This document shows, piece by piece, positions 45,230-54,000 of a stretch of 64,000 bases of DNA. The notes under the pieces are model-generated. The model made no database searches. It had not been told where the DNA came from and was given only the letters and a program-made list of their open reading frames with translations. Within the stretch, counting starts at the first letter, position 1, and the number at the start of each line of letters is the position of its first letter. The stretch is from positions 186,001-250,000 of the forward strand of contig NZ_WRPO01000006.1 of assembly GCF_009746585.1 (NCBI RefSeq). Direction: 5' to 3'. This stretch comes from Novosphingobium aquimarinum. Lineage in GTDB: Bacteria; Pseudomonadota; Alphaproteobacteria; Sphingomonadales; Sphingomonadaceae. The position numbers and the translations under genes are program-made.

Positions 45230-47944
45230 ATGCAGCAATTGCCATCCCCGGACTGGACCGACGCGATCGAGCGCGCTCGCGCCCATGCGCCGTATCTCGC
45301 CGGCCTGCTCGACCGGCACCCCGAGCTGACCGACAAGCTCGCCGCGGGCGACGCCGAGGCGGCCTTGGCGCAGGCACTGGCCGCCGGGGAAGGCGCGCCC
45401 GACGTCGCCTCGGCACTGCGGCGCGAGAAGCAGGCGCTGGCGCTGGCGCTGGGCATCGGCGATCTCGCGGGCGCGTTTCCGCTGCTGCAAGTCACCGGTG
45501 CGCTTTCGGACTTCGCAGACCGGGCGCTCGATGCCGCCATTGCCGAAGCGATCCGCCGCCGCGCGCCGGGGGCGGACCCCGCCGGCTTCTTCGCCCTGGC
45601 ATTGGGCAAGCATGGCGCGCGAGAGCTCAACTACAGCTCGGACATCGATCCGATCCTGCTTTACGATCCGGACACCCTTCCCCGGCGCGAGCGCGACGAT
45701 CCCGGCGAGGCGGCGCAGCGCGTCGCCCGGTCGCTGGTCGAAATCCTCGCGACGCCGAACGCCGAGGGCTACGTCTTCCGCGTCGACCTGCGGCTACGCC
45801 CGGCCTCGGAAGTCAGCCCGCTCGCGATCTCGATCGATGCCGCGCTGACGCATTACGAATCCTCCGCGCTCGCCTGGGAACGCGCGGCTTTCATCCGCGC
45901 CCGCGCCGCCGCCGGAGATATCGCCGAGGGCGAGGCGTTCCTCGCCGCGATCCGGCCCTTCATCTGGCGCAAGAGCCTCGACTTCGGCGCGATTACCGAA
46001 ATCGGGCGCCTCACCGCGCAGATCCGCCGCAGCGCCAGGGGCGGCGATGTCGTCGGCCCCGGGTTCGATCTCAAGAAAAGCCGCGGCGGCATCCGCGAGG
46101 TCGAGTTCTACGCGCAGACGCATCAGTTGATCCACGGCGGCCGCGATCCCTCGCTGCGGCTGCGCGGCACGCGCGCGACGCTCGATGCCCTGGCCGCGGC
46201 AGGGCTGATTCCGGCGGACGAAGCGACGCTTTTGGGCGAAAGCTACGACCGCTTGCGCCAGATCGAGCACCGCCTGCAGATGGTGCAGGACCAGCAGACG
46301 CACGCGCTGCCGCAGACCGAGGCGCTGATCGACGGCGTGGCGAAGCTCGACGGCCTGCCCGATGGAGGCGCGCTGATCGAGGAGCTGACCGCGATCACGT
46401 CTGCCGTGGGCGAGCGCTATGATGCGCTGCTCGCAGCGACGTCGCCCGACACCCCGTCCAAGGCGCCCTCGCCCGAACGGCTGGCGGGTCAACTGGAGGA
46501 TCTCGGCTTTGCCGACCCGGACGTGCTGGGCGCGCGCATCGCCTCCTGGGGCTCGGGCAAGACCCGCGCCTTGCGGACCGATGCGGCGCGCGCCGCCTTC
46601 GAGGCCATCCGCGACCAGCTCCTCGCCGCGATTGCCGAATCGCCAGAGCCCGAGCGCGCGCTGGCCCGCTGGGAACAGCTGCTCAACAACCTGCCGACCG
46701 CGATCAACTTGTTCCGCCTGCTCGAAGCGCGTCCCGGCCTGCTCGAGCGGCTGGCCCGCATCCTCTCGCTGGCACCGCCGCTGGCCGATGCGCTGTCGCG
46801 CCGGGCGGACCTGCTCGATCCGCTGATCGATGCGAGTGCGTTCGAATTGCCGGGGTCGATCGACCACCTCGCCGCCGATTTCGCCCGCGTCTATGCCGAC
46901 GACGACTACGAACAGAAGCTCGACCGCGTCCGCCGCAAGGTGGGCGAGGAGCGGTTCGCGCTGGGCGTGCAGTTGATCGAAGGCGTCAACGATCCGATCG
47001 CGATCGGCCAAGGCCTGGCCCGGATCGCGCAGGCCGCGGTGCGCACGGGCGCCGACGCCGCCATCGAGGAGTTCCGCGAGACCCACGGCGTCGTCCCGGA
47101 CAGCGAACTGGTGATCCTCGGGCTGGGGCGGCTGGGGGGCGGCGTCCTCACCCACGCCTCCGACCTCGATCTCGTCTATCTGTTTACCGGAGACAGCAAT
47201 CGGGAGTCAGACGGGCGCCGGCCCTTGGGCGCCACGCTCTATTACAACCGGCTCAGTCAGCGCGTGACCGCCGCGCTCTCAGTGCCGACTGCCGAGGGCG
47301 CGCTCTACGAGATCGACACAAGGCTGCGGCCCTCGGGCGAGCAAGGGCCGCCCGCGGCCAGCTTCGACAGCTTCGCGCGCTACCAGTGCGAGCAGGCCTG
47401 GACCTGGGAGCACATGGCGCTGTGCCGGGCGCGGCCGCTCTATGGCTCGCCTGGCGCGCGCGAGACCCTCGAGGCGCTGATCCGCGAGGCGCTGCTCGCC
47501 CCGCGCGATCCGGACACGCTGCGCGCCGACGTGCTGGACATGCGCGCGACGATGGCGACGCACAAGCCGGGCAAGGGGCCGCTCGACGTCAAGCTGTCGC
47601 GCGGCGGGCTGGTCGATCTCGAATTCCTGGTGCATTTCACGCAGCTGAGGACCGGACGCGGGCTCGATGCCGATCTCGGCAGCGCGATCGCGGAGCTGGT
47701 CGAAAGCGGCGATTTGCCGGCCGATCTGCTGCCCGCGCACGATCGCCTCACCCGCTTCCTCGTCGCCGCGCGGCTACTCGCGCCCGATGCTATGGAACCG
47801 CTGCCCGGCCCGCGCGCCGCGCTTGCCAAGGCTTGCGGATGCCGCGATTGGGACGCATGCCTGGGGCAGCTGGCCGAGGCCCGCCGCGCCGTCGCGCGGG
47901 GCTGGGCGGCGGCGTTCGGCGAAGAACTGGAGATCGAGACATGA
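45230..47944 (+). CDS. glnE: Glutamine synthetase adenylyltransferase/deadenylase
   Basis: A 904-residue bifunctional regulator of glutamine synthetase. The N-terminal half (deadenylylase) has a nucleotidyltransferase motif LGKHGARELNYSSDIDPI, and the C-terminal half (adenylylase) has ILGLGRLGGGVLTHASDLDL, both with the D-x-D metal pair. FDLKKSRGGIREVEFYAQ and VKLSRGGLVDLEFLVHF are the linked family blocks. The length is a little under the E. coli protein (946). First gene of a run with bcp and the DUF455 gene, overlapping bcp by 4 bp. Confidence 0.96.
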   Translation: MQQLPSPDWTDAIERARAHAPYLAGLLDRHPELTDKLAAGDAEAALAQALAAGEGAPDVASALRREKQALALALGIGDLAGAFPLLQVTGALSDFADRALDAAIAEAIRRRAPGADPAGFFALALGKHGARELNYSSDIDPILLYDPDTLPRRERDDPGEAAQRVARSLVEILATPNAEGYVFRVDLRLRPASEVSPLAISIDAALTHYESSALAWERAAFIRARAAAGDIAEGEAFLAAIRPFIWRKSLDFGAITEIGRLTAQIRRSARGGDVVGPGFDLKKSRGGIREVEFYAQTHQLIHGGRDPSLRLRGTRATLDALAAAGLIPADEATLLGESYDRLRQIEHRLQMVQDQQTHALPQTEALIDGVAKLDGLPDGGALIEELTAITSAVGERYDALLAATSPDTPSKAPSPERLAGQLEDLGFADPDVLGARIASWGSGKTRALRTDAARAAFEAIRDQLLAAIAESPEPERALARWEQLLNNLPTAINLFRLLEARPGLLERLARILSLAPPLADALSRRADLLDPLIDASAFELPGSIDHLAADFARVYADDDYEQKLDRVRRKVGEERFALGVQLIEGVNDPIAIGQGLARIAQAAVRTGADAAIEEFRETHGVVPDSELVILGLGRLGGGVLTHASDLDLVYLFTGDSNRESDGRRPLGATLYYNRLSQRVTAALSVPTAEGALYEIDTRLRPSGEQGPPAASFDSFARYQCEQAWTWEHMALCRARPLYGSPGARETLEALIREALLAPRDPDTLRADVLDMRATMATHKPGKGPLDVKLSRGGLVDLEFLVHFTQLRTGRGLDADLGSAIAELVESGDLPADLLPAHDRLTRFLVAARLLAPDAMEPLPGPRAALAKACGCRDWDACLGQLAEARRAVARGWAAAFGEELEIET

Positions 47945-48411
47945 GCAATCCCGGCGTCGGCGACGCCTTTCCCGACATCGCACTGGAAACGCCCGATGGC
48001 GGCACCGTCAAAGCATCCGACTTTCGCGGGCAGAAGCTGGTCGTGTTCTTCTATCCCAAGGACAACACGCCGGGCTGCACCACCGAGAACCAGGATTTCT
48101 CGGCGATGAAAGCCGACTTCGACGCGGCGAACACGGCGCTGCTTGGCGTCAGCAAGGATTCGGCGAAGAAGCACCAGAACTTCATCGCCAAACACGATCT
48201 CAAGGCGCCGCTGGCGACCGATGCGGAAGCCGGCGGCCTATCCGACGCGCTCGGCATCTGGACCGAGAAGCAGAACTACGGCCGCACCTACATGGGCATG
48301 GTCCGCACGACCTACCTCGTCGACGCCGAGGGCAAGATCGCGCAAGTGTGGAACAAGGTGAAAGTCAAAGGCCACGCCGAAGCCGTGCTGGAGGCCGCCA
48401 AGGCGCTCTGA
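47941..48411 (+). CDS. bcp: Thioredoxin-dependent peroxiredoxin, Bcp/PrxQ type
   Basis: Reduces peroxides in the cytoplasm. VVFFYPKDNTPGCTTENQDF contains the peroxidatic Cys in the T-P-G-C motif. The resolving Cys five residues later in Bcp (as in TPGCTxExCxF) is replaced (TENQDF), so this member is a one-Cys or atypical type. 156 residues, with the start at the ATGA overlap with glnE. Confidence 0.93.
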   Translation: MSNPGVGDAFPDIALETPDGGTVKASDFRGQKLVVFFYPKDNTPGCTTENQDFSAMKADFDAANTALLGVSKDSAKKHQNFIAKHDLKAPLATDAEAGGLSDALGIWTEKQNYGRTYMGMVRTTYLVDAEGKIAQVWNKVKVKGHAEAVLEAAKAL

Positions 48412-48414
48412 ACG

Positions 48415-49206
48415 ATGGACGATGTCGGGACCGCGATCCGCGCCGCACTCGAAGCGCGCGCACCCCGGGACAAGGTGATGCTGACGCGGCGCGTCGCGCG
48501 CGACTGGCGGCTCGGGCGGCTGGCCTTCGCGTTCGAGGCGGCGATGCCCGAGGTTCCCGGCCGCCCGGACCGGCCCGAACTGCTGCCGCCCGGGCGCATG
48601 CCCAAGCGCGGCAAGGCGCAAAGCGAACGCGGCCGGATCGCGCTGTTCCATGCGCTCGCGCACATCGAATTCGTCGCGATCGATCTGGCGCTCGACATGG
48701 CGGGGCGGTTCGGTGCGGAGATGGGACCGGCCTTCGTCGGCGATTTCCTGGCGACGGCGGCAGACGAGGCGATGCATTTCGCGCTGCTCGATCGGCACCT
48801 GGCGACGATGGGCGCGCGCTATGGCGATCTTCCCGCGCATGGCGGCTTGTGGACCGCCGCGCACGACACCCGCGACGACGTCGCCGCAAGGCTCGCGGTG
48901 GTGCCGATGGTGCTCGAAGCGCGCGGCCTCGATGTCACGCCCGGAACCATCGATCGCGTCCTGGCGAGCGGCGACGCGCGCGGCGCTCGCATTCTCGAAA
49001 GAATTCTTGTCGACGAAATTCGGCACGTCGGATTAGGCACAAGCCACTTCGTCGCGCTTGCGAAAACCCGCGGAATTCCGCCCGAATCCTTATGGAGAGA
49101 TTTAGTATCTGTTCATTTTCGGGGACGGCTCAAACCACCGTTCAACGACTCAGCGCGGCGACGAGCCGGTTTATCGCGCGATTTCTATGCCGGCCTTGCT
49201 TGTTAA
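48415..49206 (+). CDS. DUF455 ferritin-like protein
   Basis: A 263-residue protein of the DUF455 family, a helical bundle with ferritin-like metal ligands. ALFHALAHIEFVAIDLALD and FVGDFLATAADEAMHFALL provide His-Glu and Glu-x-x-His pairs, and VDEIRHVGLGTSHF is a further Glu-x-x-x-His block. The family resembles diiron hydroxylases, but its activity is unknown. It starts 3 bp after bcp and shares the glnE operon. Confidence 0.87.
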   Translation: MDDVGTAIRAALEARAPRDKVMLTRRVARDWRLGRLAFAFEAAMPEVPGRPDRPELLPPGRMPKRGKAQSERGRIALFHALAHIEFVAIDLALDMAGRFGAEMGPAFVGDFLATAADEAMHFALLDRHLATMGARYGDLPAHGGLWTAAHDTRDDVAARLAVVPMVLEARGLDVTPGTIDRVLASGDARGARILERILVDEIRHVGLGTSHFVALAKTRGIPPESLWRDLVSVHFRGRLKPPFNDSARRRAGLSRDFYAGLAC

Positions 49207-49356
49207 CCAGCGCCAAGTTTAAGTCCAACTCGCGAGACGGCGGGGGGTTCCGACCATCTCTAAAAATTGAACGCGGGTTCCGGCGCAGCGGAGCCACAAC
49301 GCACTTGAACAGGCCGTGCGGGCTAACACGCATGGCCGTAAGACAAGGGATTGCGA

Positions 49357-50088
49357 GTGGTCGTTAAAAAGTTTCTTGGTCGCATTCGTGAAATTTCCGC
49401 TTCCGTTATAGTGGTTTCCGCCTTTTTCTCCGTGACGCCGGCGCAAGCCAACAGCAGCGCCAACGCCGATATCGCAGCGCCGCTCCGCGCCGCGCAGGCC
49501 GCGAACCAGTCGGCCACCGGCGCCGAGGACGAGCAGTTCCGCAAACTCTTCAATTCCTGGCAGTCTTACGAGAAGACCGGTGTTCCGGCGCTCGCCGCGG
49601 TCGCTTCCGCCGTCGGCCAGAAGGGCAACCTTGGGACCGGCATCACCGGCGGTGTCTCGATCCCCTCGCGTACCCCCATCGAAGGCTTCACGCTCACCAG
49701 CTCGTTCGGCATGCGCGTCCACCCGGTCACCGGCGGACTGCGCGGCCACAAGGGCCTCGACCTCGCCGCAGCGATCGGCACTCCGATTTACGCCACGGCG
49801 GATGGCATCATCAGCAAGGCAGCGTGGTTCGGTGGCTATGGCCTGTTCGTCTCGATCGAGCACGGCGGCGACCTGCAGACGCGCTACGGCCACATGTCGC
49901 GCCTCAACGTCGCGGACGGGCAGCGCGTGAAGAAGGGTGAGATCATCGGTTTCGTCGGATCGACGGGGCGTTCGACCGGCCCGCACCTGCACTACGAAGT
50001 CCGCGTGAAGGGTGAAGCGGTCAATCCCATCCCGTACATGCAGAATGCCGTGGTCGCGTCGTCGGGCGCGGGCGCCAAGGGCGGCTGA
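49357..50088 (+). CDS. M23-family peptidoglycan endopeptidase
   Basis: A 243-residue exported LytM/M23 protein. An N-terminal signal (ISASVIVVSAFFSVTPAQA) is followed by a linker and the catalytic domain at about residues 105-225: FGMRVHPVTGGLRGHKGLDL (zinc His and Asp), RYGHMSRLNV and STGRSTGPHLHYEVR (zinc His pair H-x-H). It cleaves peptidoglycan cross-links in the periplasm or, if inactive, activates amidases. GTG 49357 is chosen because AAGGGA lies 6 bp upstream; a TTG 6 bp earlier lacks spacing. Confidence 0.93.
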   Translation: MVVKKFLGRIREISASVIVVSAFFSVTPAQANSSANADIAAPLRAAQAANQSATGAEDEQFRKLFNSWQSYEKTGVPALAAVASAVGQKGNLGTGITGGVSIPSRTPIEGFTLTSSFGMRVHPVTGGLRGHKGLDLAAAIGTPIYATADGIISKAAWFGGYGLFVSIEHGGDLQTRYGHMSRLNVADGQRVKKGEIIGFVGSTGRSTGPHLHYEVRVKGEAVNPIPYMQNAVVASSGAGAKGG

Positions 50089-50150
50089 CTCTAAAGAGTT
50101 TCAAGTTTAAGGCCGGGCCGAGGCTCGGTCTTTTCGATTGGAGAGAGGGG

Positions 50151-50177
50151 AAAGGCGGTCGCAAGGCCGCCTTTTCT
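50151..50177 (+). terminator. Rho-independent terminator after M23 gene
   Basis: Stem AAAGGCGGTC/GGCCGCCTTT with loop GCAA and one G-T pair, followed by TCT after TTT. It lies 62 bp beyond the stop; a weaker hairpin with TTTT lies between. Confidence 0.75.
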
Positions 50178-50300
50178 ATTGTGCGGGGCGCGTTCTCTTG
50201 TGCGGCGCGCGCAGGAAGCGGAGCCGGGCCAGGCCGGCTCGAACGCGTGGGCCCCACTTCGGTGTTGTCGAAGCTCGTCCTGAAGGGCCATGGTGACGCC

Positions 50301-50741
50301 ATGCTCGATCTTTTCCCCCAAGCCCAGCCGGTCCAAGGCCTCATCGGCGGCGTGCTCATCGGTCTGGCCGGCGCGATCATGTTGCTCGGTGTCGGGCGAA
50401 TCGCCGGCGTCAGCGGACTCGCCGCCAGAGCGCTCGGCCTCTCGTCCAGCCCGCCCTGGCCCACCGCCGCGCTGTTCATCGCCGGACTGCCTCTCGGCGC
50501 GCTGTTGGTCGCGGGTCTGACGGACGGCATCCCAGCGCGCTTCCCGCAGTCCAACGCAATCCTGATCGTCGCGGGGCTCGTCACAGGCCTCGGGACGCGC
50601 ATGGGCAGCGGCTGCACCAGTGGCCACGGCGTGTGCGGAGTGTCGCGCTTGTCGCGCCGTTCGATCGTCGCGACCGTAAGCTTCATGGCCAGCGGCATGG
50701 TGACGGTCGCACTGGTGAATGCCTTCGGTGGCGGCTGGTAG
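50301..50741 (+). CDS. YeeE/YedE sulfur-transport-like protein, first half
   Basis: A 146-residue membrane protein with about four helices. GSGCTSGHGVCGVSRLSRRS is the signature of the YeeE/YedE (TsuA-related) family, whose Cys residues conduct thiosulfate or other sulfur species. The single-chain proteins of the family are about twice this size; here the second half is the next gene. ATG 50301 (MLDLFPQAQPVQG) is the family start, with only AAGGG 14 bp away as ribosome-binding site. Confidence 0.88.
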   Translation: MLDLFPQAQPVQGLIGGVLIGLAGAIMLLGVGRIAGVSGLAARALGLSSSPPWPTAALFIAGLPLGALLVAGLTDGIPARFPQSNAILIVAGLVTGLGTRMGSGCTSGHGVCGVSRLSRRSIVATVSFMASGMVTVALVNAFGGGW

Positions 50742-50742
50742 C

Positions 50743-51156
50743 ATGCGCGCGGTTCTCGCCTTGGTGTCCGGACTGGTCTTCGGCGCCGGCCTCGCGATCT
50801 CGGGCATGATGGATCCGGCGCGCGTGCGCGGTTTCCTCGATGTCGCGGGGGCCTGGGATCCGACGCTCGGCTTCGTCATGGGCGGCGCGCTTCTGGTCAT
50901 GGCCCTGGCCTGGTTCGTCCAGCGGCGCATGGTGCGGCCCGTCGCGGACGACGCCTTCGCCCTACCCGGCACGCACAATCTCGATGTCCGACTGGTGGGC
51001 GGCGCCGCGCTGTTCGGAATCGGCTGGGGGCTCGCCGGGCTCTGCCCCGGTCCCGCCATCGCCTCGCTCGCCGTGCATCCGGAGCCTGCCGCGATCTTCG
51101 TCGCCGCCATGGTCGCGGGGATGGGCTTGTTCCGCTTCCTGGAGGAACGCCGCTAG
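50743..51156 (+). CDS. YeeE/YedE-like protein, second half (DUF6691)
   Basis: A 137-residue membrane protein starting 1 bp after the preceding stop. FGAGLAISGMMDPARVRGFLD and GIGWGLAGLCPGPAIASL are the conserved segments, the second carrying the Cys-Pro-Gly-Pro motif. It probably forms a heteromer with the previous protein to make one transporter. No sulfurtransferase, persulfide dioxygenase or ArsR gene is next to it, though these often accompany the pair. Confidence 0.88.
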   Translation: MRAVLALVSGLVFGAGLAISGMMDPARVRGFLDVAGAWDPTLGFVMGGALLVMALAWFVQRRMVRPVADDAFALPGTHNLDVRLVGGAALFGIGWGLAGLCPGPAIASLAVHPEPAAIFVAAMVAGMGLFRFLEERR

Positions 51157-51245
51157 AGGCTCGCGTTCGCCGGTTGCATGGTCCGGCAGCGCGCGTGCGC
51201 GATTCGCCCTTGGGTCGACCGTCTCAAGAGAGTATCGCGGCCACC

Positions 51246-52676
51246 ATGTTCGATGCCGCCGACGCCCTGCTCCTCGCGAGGTTGCAGTTCGCCTTCACGG
51301 TGAGCTTCCACTTCATCTTCCCCGCGTTCTCGATCGGGCTCGCGAGTTACCTCGCGGTGCTTGAAGGGCTGTGGCTGAAGACCGGCAAGGCGCTCTATCT
51401 CGATCTCTTCCGCTACTGGCTGAAGATCTTCGCGGTCGCCTTCGCGATGGGCGTCGTCTCGGGCATCGTCATGAGTTACCAGTTCGGCACCAACTGGTCG
51501 GTCTTTTCCGACCGCGCCGGGCCCGTCATCGGCCCGCTGATGGCCTACGAAGTGCTGACCGCCTTCTTCCTCGAGGCCGGGTTCCTGGGCGTCATGCTGT
51601 TCGGGATGGAGCGCGTCGGGCGCAAGCTGCATTTCGCGGCCACTTTCATGGTGGCGCTGGGCACGTTCGTTTCGGCGTTCTGGATTCTGTCGGTCAATTC
51701 CTGGATGCACACCCCGCAGGGTTTCGAGATGGGCGCCAACGGCCAGTTCCTGCCGGGTCCGTCCTGGATCGAGATCATCTTCAATCCCAGCTTCCCCTTC
51801 CGCCTGATGCACACGGTGACCGCGGCCTACCTCACCACCGCCTTCGTCGTCGGTGCGGCGGGCGCCTGGCACCTACTCAAGGCGCACGACAATGCGCATG
51901 CCCGCAAGATGTTCTCGATGGCGATGTGGATGGCCGCGCTCGTCGCGCCGGTGCAGATCTTCCTCGGCGATGCGCACGGGCTCAACACGCTCGAGCACCA
52001 GCCGGCGAAAGTCATGGCGATGGAGGGCCATTTCGAAAGCCATCCCGACGGCGCGCCGCTGATCCTGTTCGGCATTCCGGATCAGGACGCGCAGAAAATG
52101 CATCTCGCGATCGAGATTCCCAAGCTCTCCTCGCTGATCCTCAAGCACGCGCTCGATGCGCCGCTCAAGGGGCTGGACACGGTCGCGCGCGAAGACCAGC
52201 CGCCCGTCGCGGTCGTCTTCTGGTCGTTCCGGATCATGGTCGCGATCGGCTTTGCCATGCTGGGTATCGGCGCCTGGAGCCTGCTCGCGCGGCTGCGCGG
52301 CAAGCTCTACCACTGGTCCTGGCTGCATCGGGCGGCGCTGGTGATGGGGCCTGCCGGTTTCATCGCCGTGATCGCCGGCTGGGTGACGACGGAAGTCGGC
52401 CGCCAGCCCTGGACGATCTACGGATTGCTGCGCACCGCCGATTCGGCCAGCCCGCTCGACGCCCCCGCCGTCGGCGCCTCGCTGCTGGCGTTCGTGGTGG
52501 TCTATTTTCTCTGCTTCTCGGTCGGCACCTGGTACATTCTGCGGCTGATGAAGAAGCCTCCGCAGCCGCACGAAGGCGGCATCGAGCAGACCGAAAGCGG
52601 CCCGATCCGCACTGCCGGCATCACTCCCGGGCCGCCCCAGGGCGATGAACGCCAAGGCAGGGAGGACGCGACGTGA
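51246..52676 (+). CDS. cydA: Cytochrome bd-type quinol oxidase subunit I (CioA)
   Basis: Haem-bearing subunit of the cyanide-insensitive bd oxidase, which reduces oxygen to water with electrons from ubiquinol. The 476-residue length, without a long Q loop, places it in the CioA branch. RLQFAFTVSFHFIFPAFS includes His22 (haem b595 or d ligand), GWVTTEVGRQPWTIYGLLRT is the quinol-site hallmark, and a Met-Glu-rich MAMEGHFES segment is conserved. It overlaps cydB by 4 bp (GTGA). Confidence 0.95.
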   Translation: MFDAADALLLARLQFAFTVSFHFIFPAFSIGLASYLAVLEGLWLKTGKALYLDLFRYWLKIFAVAFAMGVVSGIVMSYQFGTNWSVFSDRAGPVIGPLMAYEVLTAFFLEAGFLGVMLFGMERVGRKLHFAATFMVALGTFVSAFWILSVNSWMHTPQGFEMGANGQFLPGPSWIEIIFNPSFPFRLMHTVTAAYLTTAFVVGAAGAWHLLKAHDNAHARKMFSMAMWMAALVAPVQIFLGDAHGLNTLEHQPAKVMAMEGHFESHPDGAPLILFGIPDQDAQKMHLAIEIPKLSSLILKHALDAPLKGLDTVAREDQPPVAVVFWSFRIMVAIGFAMLGIGAWSLLARLRGKLYHWSWLHRAALVMGPAGFIAVIAGWVTTEVGRQPWTIYGLLRTADSASPLDAPAVGASLLAFVVVYFLCFSVGTWYILRLMKKPPQPHEGGIEQTESGPIRTAGITPGPPQGDERQGREDAT

Positions 52677-53680
52677 GCGTGAACGTCGATCTCACCACCG
52701 TGTGGGCTTTCATCATCGCCTTCGGCGTCTTCGCCTATGTCGTGATGGACGGCTTCGACCTCGGCATCGGCATCCTCTTCCCGACCTTCCGCGTCGGCGA
52801 GGGCCGCAATCGCGCGATGAACGCGATCGCGCCGGTGTGGGACGGCAACGAAACCTGGCTGGTGCTGGGCGGCGGCGGCCTGTTCGCCGCCTTCCCGCTC
52901 GCTTATGCGATCATCCTGCCGGCGACCTACCCGCTGATCATCGCGATGCTGCTCGGCCTCGTCTTCCGCGGCGTTGCCTTCGAGTTCCGCTGGCGCGACC
53001 CCGGCCATCGCAAATACTGGGACGCTGCGTTCTTCGGCGGATCGCTGGTCGCGGCGCTTACGCAAGGCATGATCCTCGGGGCGGTCCTGCAAGGCATCGA
53101 AGTCACCGATCGGGCCTACGCCGGCTCGTGGTGGGACTGGCTGACGCCTTACACCCTGCTGACCGGCCTCGGCGTCGTCACCGGCTATGCACTGCTCGGC
53201 GCTTGCTGGCTGATCTGGAAACTCGACGGCAGCGCGCAAGACCACGCCTATGCGGTGGCGAAGAAGGCGCTGCTCGCCACCCTGATCATGCTCGGCGCAG
53301 TCAGCCTCTACACGCCCTTGCTCGACGGCGAATACTGGCGCCGCTGGTTCGAGGCGCCTGGGATCTACTTTGCCAGCCAGGTCCCGCTGCTCACCGCGAT
53401 CATCGCCGTGCTGCTCTATCGGAGCCTCGCCAAGCGACGCGAAGTCGCGCCGTTCTGGCTGTCGCTGGGCCTGTTCCTGCTGGGCATGGCGGGGCTGGGC
53501 GTCAGCATCTGGCCTTACGTGGTGCCCGATGCCGTGACCATCTGGGACGCGGCTGCGCCCGAGCGAAGCCAGGTCTTCATGCTGGTCGGCGTTGCCATCA
53601 CGATGCCGCTGATCATCGCCTATACGGGCTGGGCCTACTGGGTGTTCCGCGGCAAGGTCGGCACCGAAGGCTATCACTGA
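52673..53680 (+). CDS. cydB: Cytochrome bd-type quinol oxidase subunit II (CioB)
   Basis: A 335-residue membrane partner of CydA with about eight helices. FIIAFGVFAYVVMDGFDLG (helix 1 with the Asp-Gly-Phe-Asp-Leu-Gly motif) and FVWDGNETWLV-like VWDGNETWLVLGGGGLFAAF are diagnostic. The start is GTG 52673 with a 4-bp overlap. Together with cydA and the DUF2474 gene it forms a complete CIO operon. No cydDC assembly genes are in the window. Confidence 0.95.
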   Translation: MSVNVDLTTVWAFIIAFGVFAYVVMDGFDLGIGILFPTFRVGEGRNRAMNAIAPVWDGNETWLVLGGGGLFAAFPLAYAIILPATYPLIIAMLLGLVFRGVAFEFRWRDPGHRKYWDAAFFGGSLVAALTQGMILGAVLQGIEVTDRAYAGSWWDWLTPYTLLTGLGVVTGYALLGACWLIWKLDGSAQDHAYAVAKKALLATLIMLGAVSLYTPLLDGEYWRRWFEAPGIYFASQVPLLTAIIAVLLYRSLAKRREVAPFWLSLGLFLLGMAGLGVSIWPYVVPDAVTIWDAAAPERSQVFMLVGVAITMPLIIAYTGWAYWVFRGKVGTEGYH

Positions 53681-53692
53681 GGCGCAGTGGCG

Positions 53693-53827
53693 ATGAAAGG
53701 TCCGCCTCTCGATGCCGACCGCGCGCCCTTGTGGCGGCGGCTCGGCTGGATGGCCGCGATCTGGGCCGCAAGCGTCGCGGTGCTGGGCGCCGTCGCCTGG
53801 CTCCTGCGCACCTGGATCGCGAGCTGA
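53693..53827 (+). CDS. DUF2474 small subunit of the CIO oxidase
   Basis: A 44-residue protein, ATG 53693 to TGA 53827, starting 12 bp after cydB. It has a short polar N-terminus and one transmembrane helix ([20 protein letters not shown]) with an RTW tail, matching the DUF2474 accessory protein encoded after cioB in many proteobacteria. Its role is comparable to that of CydX in the E. coli bd oxidase, stabilising the haem site. Confidence 0.8.
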   Translation: MKGPPLDADRAPLWRRLGWMAAIWAASVAVLGAVAWLLRTWIAS

Positions 53828-54000
53828 CGCAAATCGTCGCGGGGGACTGCCAGTCTTCCGCAACCCCGCCCTGCGCTGCGCGCGGCCGGCGCATCCGCGC
53901 CTCGCTCGGCACCCACGCTTCGGACATCGGAAGCGCTTGCTCAACGCCACCAAGGAGCCCTTACTCCGTCACCAGCGCAAGCCCTTAACGCGTCCTCAGC

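Noticed and set aside
52502-53953. Minus-strand open frame opposite cydB
   Set aside because: The plus strand holds unmistakable CydB and DUF2474 sequences; the minus frame is low-complexity shadow.
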